Positions 7,120 through 10,779 of a stretch of DNA of 10,779 bases are shown in pieces. Numbering within the stretch: position 1 is the stretch's first letter; each line of letters opens with the position of its first letter. The notes under the pieces were generated by a model. It saw only the letters and a program-made list of their open reading frames with translations. It made no database searches and was not told the DNA's origin. Origin of the DNA: Gemmatimonadaceae bacterium (GTDB taxonomy: Bacteria > Gemmatimonadota > Gemmatimonadetes > Gemmatimonadales > Gemmatimonadaceae). The stretch lies in assembly GCA_025936015.1 (NCBI GenBank), contig JAICUE010000049.1, positions 1 to 10,779 on the forward strand. Reading direction: 5' to 3'. Position numbers and translations under genes: made by a program.

Positions 7120-7585
7120 GCGCGCGCGCACCCGTTGCGCGGATCGATGTCCGGCAAGGGTAAGTCGTTGTCCACGTTGCGCAAACAGCCAGTGATCGTT
7201 AGTAATGCAGCAGATGAAGCAGTACCTCCGCACTTCGATTTCTCCGCCTGTGCAGCGCTCCGCGACTCGGTTCGCCGCACAGGCTTTTCCGCGACACGAC
7301 CCGCTGAAGCACCATCGGCGCGGCGCGTGCGCGACTTCTCCACGGCGCGTCCGGTGATCCTGTCACCATCTGATCGTACGTCCACCGTCCTTATCCCGAC
7401 GCTCGCGCTTCCGCGCGTGCGCCGGACGGCACGGGCGTACACGATCGCGCGCCGACCGGCGAAGACCCTGATCGCGACGTCCGGTGCCTCACGGTTCGAG
7501 GCTTCGGCGGCCATCCACCTCATTTCAGCCCTCCGTCCCCCGCATCCCGCCGAGTCGCCGGGCATGCGTGCGTTGACGGGCACAG
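7120..7585 (+). other. 466-base intergenic region, leader of the RNase E/G gene
   Basis: Apart from the hairpin at 7246-7288 there is no convincing gene. An open frame across 7135-7662 runs into the RNase gene in another frame and reads as Arg/Ser/Ala-rich text without motifs. Small stem-loops are visible, for example GGTGA/TCACC at 7353-7367. If transcription of the RNase starts near the left part of this spacer, its leader would be long. E. coli rne has a long structured leader used for self-regulation, but no direct similarity is claimed. Confidence 0.45.
7246..7288 (+). terminator. terminator-like hairpin after the ICMT-family gene
   Basis: GCCTGTGC (7246-7253) pairs perfectly with GCACAGGC (7277-7284). 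Three further inner pairs (7255-7257 with 7273-7275) follow a mismatch, and TTTT comes directly after at 7285-7288. The T-run is short and the loop long. It lies 127 bases after the operon's last stop, so this is a plausible but not strong intrinsic terminator. Confidence 0.5.
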
Positions 7586-9172
7586 ATGAAACGCGAAATA
7601 CTGATCAACGGCAATCCGCGCGAGACGCGGGTCGCCATCATCGAGGACGACCAGCTCGTTGAACTCCTCGTCGACCGCCCGGAAAACCGGCGCATGGTCG
7701 GCGACATCTACCTCGGCCGCGTTGAAGCGGTCCTTCCCGGCCTCCAGGCCGCGTTCGTCGACATCGGCACCGACAAGGCTGCCTTTCTTCACGCGTCCGA
7801 CCTCGTCTACCCCGAGGCCGAAGCGCCTGACGATGACGACGAGAGCGAGGACGACGAGGACGCCGAGGATGCGCCGCAACCGCAGAAGCGCCGCGGCAAC
7901 GGGCGCAACGGAGCGTCGGATCGTGAGGAGAAGCCGATCCAGGAGATGCTGAAGCGCGGCCAGGACATCATTGTCCAGGTCTCGAAGGAACCCATTTCCA
8001 CGAAAGGCCCGCGCGTCACCGCGCAGGTCTCGATGGCGGGACGGTTCCTCGTCTACATGCCCTTCGCCTCACGCGTCGGCGTAAGCCGCAAGATCGGCGA
8101 GCGCGACGAGCGGAAGCGCCTCCGCGAACAGGTGCAGTCGATCCTTCCCGACAAGAGCGGCGGTGTGATCGTCCGCACGGTGAGCGAGGACGTCACCCAG
8201 GAGACGTTTCAGCGCGAGCTCAATACGCTGATCAGCCAGTGGAAGCGGATCAAGAAGAAGACGAACTTCACCCGCGCCCCGATCCTGCTCCACCGCGAGA
8301 CGAGCCTGACCCGCGGGATCATTCGCGATTTGTTCAGCACCAAGGTCGACTCGCTGACGGTGGACTCAAAGCAGCTCTTCAACGAGATCACCGAGTACCT
8401 GAAGGGTGTCGGCCCCGAGCTGCTCGACCGGGTGAAGCTCTACGACGAGCCGATCCCGATCTTCGACAAGTTCGAGATCGAGACGGAGATCCGCGACCTG
8501 TTCAAGCGGCGGTGTGACCTGCCGTCCGGCGGCTACCTGATCATCGAGCCGACCGAGGCGCTGGTTTCGATCGACGTGAACTCCGGGCGCTACACCGGGA
8601 AGAAGGACGCCGAGAAGACGATCTTCAAGACGAACACCGAGGCCGCTCGCGAAGTCGCGCGGCAGCTCCGCCTGCGCGACGTCGGCGGGATCATCGTCTG
8701 CGACTTCATCGACATGGAGACGAAGTCGAACCGGGACAAGGTGCTCCAGGAGCTGCGTACCCACCTTGGCCGCGATCGTGCCCGCACGAAGGCATTCGCG
8801 GTCAGCGACCTCGGACTGATCGAGATGACGCGCCAGCGCGTCAGGCAGAGCCATCTCCAGAGCATGACCGAGGCGTGCCCGACCTGCCACGGCACCGGTC
8901 GTGTGTTCACTCCGGAAACGATCGTCAGGCGCGTCGAGCGATCGGTGAAGCGGATCGCCGTCGAGGGGAAGAAGGACAACCTGGTAGTGCGGCTCCATCC
9001 CGAGGTCGCGATGTACCTCCTCCAGGAAGAGCGCGACTTCGTCAAGAAGCTCGAGAAGGGCATCCCCTTCAAGCTCGACGTCCGCGATGACCCGCTGCTC
9101 CGGCCGGACGAGTTCAAGCTCGTGGTGAAGTCCGCCGGGCGGGATGTCACGCAGCAGTACGCGGTAGCGTGA
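7586..9172 (+). CDS. rng: ribonuclease E/G family endoribonuclease, 528 aa
   Basis: This is an endonuclease of mRNA decay and rRNA/tRNA maturation, cutting AU-rich single strands. It begins MKREILINGNPRETRVAI, followed by an S1 domain (about 36-150). The 5'-monophosphate-sensor-like GGVIVRT lies at 192-198. The DNase I-like catalytic part has Asp330 (SIDVNSG) and Asp373 (CDFIDM), and the zinc-link CPTCHGTG has Cys431 and Cys434. The spacings Asp330-Asp373 (43) and Asp330-Cys431 (101) equal those between Asp303, Asp346 and Cys404 of E. coli RNase E, so the core is intact. The offset comes from an inserted acidic stretch (77-97, mostly Asp/Glu) followed by a basic patch (101-108) inside the S1 domain. 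There is no long C-terminal degradosome scaffold, so the size is RNase G-like. The start at 7586 fits the family although no clear ribosome binding site is seen. It is followed by rplU-rpmA, a common neighbourhood. Confidence 0.94.
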   Translation: MKREILINGNPRETRVAIIEDDQLVELLVDRPENRRMVGDIYLGRVEAVLPGLQAAFVDIGTDKAAFLHASDLVYPEAEAPDDDDESEDDEDAEDAPQPQKRRGNGRNGASDREEKPIQEMLKRGQDIIVQVSKEPISTKGPRVTAQVSMAGRFLVYMPFASRVGVSRKIGERDERKRLREQVQSILPDKSGGVIVRTVSEDVTQETFQRELNTLISQWKRIKKKTNFTRAPILLHRETSLTRGIIRDLFSTKVDSLTVDSKQLFNEITEYLKGVGPELLDRVKLYDEPIPIFDKFEIETEIRDLFKRRCDLPSGGYLIIEPTEALVSIDVNSGRYTGKKDAEKTIFKTNTEAAREVARQLRLRDVGGIIVCDFIDMETKSNRDKVLQELRTHLGRDRARTKAFAVSDLGLIEMTRQRVRQSHLQSMTEACPTCHGTGRVFTPETIVRRVERSVKRIAVEGKKDNLVVRLHPEVAMYLLQEERDFVKKLEKGIPFKLDVRDDPLLRPDEFKLVVKSAGRDVTQQYAVA

Positions 9173-9179
9173 TACGGGC

Positions 9180-9274
9180 TGGCGGTAAGCGATAAGCTGC
9201 AAGCGGTCAGCGAACCGCGCACCGCAGTGCGGCCCGTCGTGCGCTGACCGCTTGTCGCTTACCGCTTATTGCCA
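9180..9274 (+). repeat. inverted pair of heptad repeats forming a long hairpin
   Basis: The left arm reads as 7-base units: GCGGTAA, GCGATAA, GCTGCAA, GCGGTCA, GCG (9182-9212). The reverse complement of the right arm (9242-9272) reads GCAATAA, GCGGTAA, GCGACAA, GCGGTCA, GCG. With one flanking pair on each side (9180-9181 with 9273-9274), the stem is 33 positions long with only two true mismatches in RNA and three G-U pairs. The loop is 29 bases and has internal GC-rich pairing. It lies eight bases after the RNase stop. It may act as a processing or decay-blocking stem, or be a dispersed repeat. Confidence 0.8.
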
Positions 9275-9275
9275 A

Positions 9276-9297
9276 CGCCGCCACGGCAAAGGCGGCG
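9276..9297 (+). other. GC-rich hairpin upstream of rplU
   Basis: CGCCGCC (9276-9282) pairs perfectly with GGCGGCG (9291-9297) around an 8-base loop. A self-complementary GGGGCGCCCC follows at 9297-9306. No T-run follows, so a classical terminator is not supported. It may work together with the large heptad hairpin just before it. Confidence 0.45.
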
Positions 9298-9306
9298 GGG
9301 CGCCCC

Positions 9307-9335
9307 TAGACATCAGCCCGTAACGCCTCTATCTT
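9307..9335 (+). promoter_or_regulatory. sigma-70-type promoter for rplU-rpmA
   Basis: TAGACA (9307-9312, five of six to TTGACA) and TATCTT (9330-9335, four of six to TATAAT) are separated by exactly 17 bases. Transcription would start near 9342 and give a leader of about 25 bases before the rplU ATG. It lies downstream of the RNase hairpins, so the ribosomal genes can be expressed independently of rng. Confidence 0.6.
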
Positions 9336-9366
9336 ACGTGGCTCACAGCTTTTACCAGTCTGAATC

Positions 9367-9684
9367 ATGCCCTACGCAATCATCCGCACCGGCGGCAAGC
9401 AGTATCGCGCCGAGCCAGGCAAGACCCTTCGCATCCCGACGCTCGTCGGTGACGCGGGCAGCTCCGTCGAGTTCAACGAAGTCCTCTTCGGTTCCGACGG
9501 CAAGGCAGCGAAGACCGGCGTACCGATGCTCAAGGGCGCGAAGGTGACAGGGACGATCGTGAAGCATGGTCTTGGCGACAAGATCGTCGTCTTCAAGTTC
9601 AAGCGCCGGAAGAACTACGCGAAGAAGCAGGGACATCGGCAGGGCTTCACCGAAGTCCGCATCAACGACATCTCCCTCGGCTGA
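9367..9684 (+). CDS. rplU: 50S ribosomal protein L21, 105 aa
   Basis: L21 is a component of the large ribosomal subunit that binds 23S rRNA. The sequence is full length for the family (about 100-105 residues). It starts MPYAIIRTGGKQYRAEPG, has the FNEVLFGSDG segment at about 36-45, and has the typical basic C-terminal part FKRRKNYAKKQGHRQ (78-92), ending in TEVRINDISLG. No Shine-Dalgarno sequence is obvious in the short leader. The partner rpmA follows 14 bases after the stop; the rplU-rpmA pair is nearly universal in bacteria. Confidence 0.98.
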   Translation: MPYAIIRTGGKQYRAEPGKTLRIPTLVGDAGSSVEFNEVLFGSDGKAAKTGVPMLKGAKVTGTIVKHGLGDKIVVFKFKRRKNYAKKQGHRQGFTEVRINDISLG

Positions 9685-9698
9685 CCGAGGAGGGTACA

Positions 9699-9968
9699 AT
9701 GGCTCATAAAAAGGGTGTAGGCTCCTCGCGCAACGGTCGCGACTCGAATCCGAAGTACCGCGGCGTGAAGCGGTTCGGCGGCGAGAAGGTCACCGCGGGC
9801 ACGATCATCATCCGGCAGTGCGGCACGAAGTGGCACCCCGGAACGAACGTCGGCCTCGGCACTGACTACACGATCTATTCGCTCATCGACGGCGTCGTGA
9901 AGTTCGAGCCGAAGAGCAAGACGCGGCAGAAGGTCAGCGTCTATCCGAAGGAGACCGCGGTCGCGTAA
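9699..9968 (+). CDS. rpmA: 50S ribosomal protein L27, 89 aa
   Basis: L27's N-terminal tail reaches towards the peptidyl-transferase centre. It has the hallmark start MAHKKGVGSSRNGRDSNPKY and then GVKRFGGEKVTAGTIIIRQ, with the usual length of 85-90 residues. There is no N-terminal extension requiring cleavage of the type known in Firmicutes. A strong AGGAGGG (9688-9694) lies four bases before the ATG. It is co-transcribed with rplU and followed by a perfect hairpin. Confidence 0.98.
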   Translation: MAHKKGVGSSRNGRDSNPKYRGVKRFGGEKVTAGTIIIRQCGTKWHPGTNVGLGTDYTIYSLIDGVVKFEPKSKTRQKVSVYPKETAVA

Positions 9969-9993
9969 CCCGGATCACCCGACTCGCAGCAGC

Positions 9994-10030
9994 GTGCGGC
10001 CACGGCTAATCCCCGTGGCCGCACTCGTTT
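9994..10030 (+). terminator. terminator hairpin after rpmA
   Basis: GTGCGGCCACGG (9994-10005) pairs perfectly with CCGTGGCCGCAC (10013-10024) around a 7-base loop. The stem is followed by TCGTTT, a weak T-tract. Its position 26 bases after the rpmA stop and its stability support a transcription end for the rng-rplU-rpmA unit. Confidence 0.75.
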
Positions 10031-10133
10031 CCGCCCGGTAGACTTTCATCGAGAAGGCTGAAACAGCACCAGCTTCGACGGCGTAGCGACCATGAGCGGG
10101 CGGCCGTCCGCGACCACAGACTCCGAGGACACC

Positions 10134-10463
10134 ATGCCAATCTGGGACCGGCTGAAGTCAGAGCTCGACCGTGCTGGACGCGCCGCGCAGGGCGCACTCG
10201 ACGAGGGCCGCATTCAACTCGAGGCCTTCCGCGCCAAGCAGCGCATGGACAAGGCGGCACAGGCACTCGGCTACGCGGTGTATCGCGCGAAGAGCGCCGG
10301 TACGGAGGTCGATTCGGACAGCTACGCACGGCTCGCCGGCGAGCTGACAGCCGCCGAAGCCGAGCACACGAAGCTCGAGGAAGACCTGCGCGTCGCGCGA
10401 GCCGCGCGCGGCTCGTCGATCGAGGACCCGCCAGCGCCTGACGCTCCAGTCAACCCGAGCTGA
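10134..10463 (+). CDS. small alpha-helical, probably coiled-coil protein, 109 aa, unknown function
   Basis: I do not recognise a named family. The product is soluble and highly charged. Residues 1-55 are helical (MPIWDRLKSELDRAGRAAQG..., then RAKQRMDKAAQALGYAVYRAK). A second helix at about 62-92 has heptad-like spacing of hydrophobics (YARLAGELTAAEAEHTKLEEDL). The tail is Pro-rich and disordered (EDPPAPDAPVNPS). There are no cysteines, signal peptide or membrane segment. I chose ATG 10134 because GAGGA (10125-10129) lies four bases upstream and the N-terminus MPIWDRLKSELD looks natural. An in-frame ATG at 10092 would add 14 poorly structured residues and has no ribosome binding site. It forms a single-gene unit between two terminators. 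A regulatory or structural helper role is possible but not shown. Confidence 0.75.
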   Translation: MPIWDRLKSELDRAGRAAQGALDEGRIQLEAFRAKQRMDKAAQALGYAVYRAKSAGTEVDSDSYARLAGELTAAEAEHTKLEEDLRVARAARGSSIEDPPAPDAPVNPS

Positions 10464-10466
10464 CGC

Positions 10467-10473
10467 GTTAGGC
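10467..10473 (+). repeat. GTTAGGC motif, intergenic copy of a recurrent heptamer
   Basis: This copy sits between the stop codon at 10461-10463 and the terminator at 10478. Other + strand copies start at 1054, 2104, 2641, 3709, 5608, 6142 and 7050; one copy is on the - strand (GCCTAAC at 4108-4114). Eight of the nine are preceded by C (CGTTAGGC). By base composition about one copy would be expected over both strands of the window. Confidence 0.75.
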
Positions 10474-10477
10474 ACCA

Positions 10478-10517
10478 CGCGAGAGAGCGGCCTGGATCAT
10501 CAGGCCGCTCTTTCGCG
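10478..10517 (+). terminator. strong intrinsic terminator after the helical protein gene
   Basis: The arms at 10478-10494 and 10501-10517 pair over 17 bases with a single G-U, around a 6-base loop (GATCAT). The 11-bp core AGAGCGGCCTG/CAGGCCGCTCT is perfect and is followed by TTTC within the arm. It lies 14 bases after the stop. Confidence 0.85.
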
Positions 10518-10603
10518 TTCTGCTGTATCGTCCTCCCGCTTGACGCCCGGCGCGACCCCCGGGAGCTTTGATCGACGATTTTCATTTTTCCCGACGCCAC
10601 GAA

Positions 10604-10779
10604 ATGCCGCACATTCCGAGATTCGTTGCCGCGCTGCTCATCGCCGGGACGGTTGCCCCATCCGTCGCTCATTCCCAGCGGAAGCAGGACCTCACTACCC
10701 TCGCCCGCGAGGTGCAGGGTGTCGGCGTGACGACCCGCATCCTGATGATCGGCGCGCATCCCGACGACGAGGATTCGGC
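10604..10779 (+). CDS. secreted PIG-L (LmbE-like) deacetylase, 5' part only
   Basis: Only the first 58 codons are present; the gene runs off the right end. The N-terminus looks like a signal peptide: a basic start (MPHIPR), a hydrophobic core (FVAALLIAGTVA) and a probable cleavage site near VAHSQ (residues 21-25), so the protein is likely exported. At 46-56 the sequence reads RILMIGAHPDDE, the hallmark zinc-binding AHPDDE motif of the PIG-L/LmbE de-N-acetylase fold, which removes acetyl groups from GlcNAc-type substrates. Substrate and full length cannot be judged from this fragment. No clear Shine-Dalgarno sequence precedes the ATG. Confidence 0.85.
   Translation, partial: MPHIPRFVAALLIAGTVAPSVAHSQRKQDLTTLAREVQGVGVTTRILMIGAHPDDEDS

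Noticed and set aside
7177..7205. Possible promoter TTGCGC, 17 bases, TAGTAA
   Set aside because: The spacing is right but both boxes match the consensus poorly, and it lies upstream of the terminator-like hairpin, so it would need to read through it to serve rng.
7074..7583. Minus-strand 169-residue open frame
   Set aside because: It overlaps the end of the ICMT-family gene, has no visible ribosome binding site and has a composition typical of a shadow frame.
7135..7662. Plus-strand 175-residue open frame before the RNase gene
   Set aside because: It runs 77 bases into the clear RNase E/G start in another frame, is Arg/Ser/Ala-rich without motifs, and spans the terminator-like hairpin.
10092..10133. 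Earlier ATG for the small helical protein
   Set aside because: No ribosome binding site; the added 14 residues are Ser/Thr-rich and unlike the helical body, whereas ATG 10134 has GAGGA upstream.
1..10779. CRISPR arrays, tRNA or rRNA genes, insertion sequences, defence or biosynthetic clusters
   Set aside because: No regularly spaced direct repeats, cloverleaf, transposase, integrase or defence-type protein was seen on either strand. The window is core-genome in character.

Overview
This is a high-GC window (roughly two thirds G+C by eye) with every convincing gene on the + strand. It carries housekeeping genes of a free-living bacterium: a two-lobed U32 protein, a RecQ of the type with a late zinc motif, an acyl-CoA dehydrogenase, an RNase E/G, ribosomal proteins L21 and L27, and the start of a secreted PIG-L deacetylase. 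The gene content, the base composition and the frequent heptamer GTTAGGC suggest Gemmatimonadota. That assignment is inference, because no rRNA or other decisive marker lies in the window.

Layout. Positions 1-185 hold the last codons of one gene and a small two-helix membrane protein that overlaps it by ATGA. Positions 186-649 are non-coding, with some inverted repeats. Positions 650-7119 look like one operon: U32 protein (650-3145), recQ (3206-5323, interrupted), acyl-CoA dehydrogenase (5327-6544) and an isoprenylcysteine-methyltransferase-like membrane protein (6541-7119, TTG start overlapping the previous stop). A terminator-like hairpin follows at 7246-7288, inside a 466-base spacer. Positions 7586-9968 form the widespread rng-rplU-rpmA cluster. 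It has a good sigma-70-type promoter before rplU, a large heptad-repeat hairpin between rng and rplU, and a perfect 12-bp hairpin after rpmA. Positions 10134-10463 encode a small helical protein of unknown function with its own strong terminator. A PIG-L deacetylase with a signal peptide starts at 10604 and runs off the window.

Two signals stand out. First, recQ is split by a single in-frame TAG at 4511-4513: the helicase core lies before it and the zinc and HRDC domains lie after it in the same frame. A Shine-Dalgarno-like GGAG and an ATG lie just downstream, so the two halves could be made separately, or this could be a nonsense mutation or an assembly error. Second, GTTAGGC occurs nine times (eight on +, one on -). 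Every TTA codon that I found in the genes, seven in all, lies inside this motif, and one copy lies between a stop codon and a terminator. That pattern suggests a selected DNA motif (Chi-, KOPS- or uptake-like) rather than codon usage. I did not find a complete undescribed defence or mobile system here; the window is mostly core genome.
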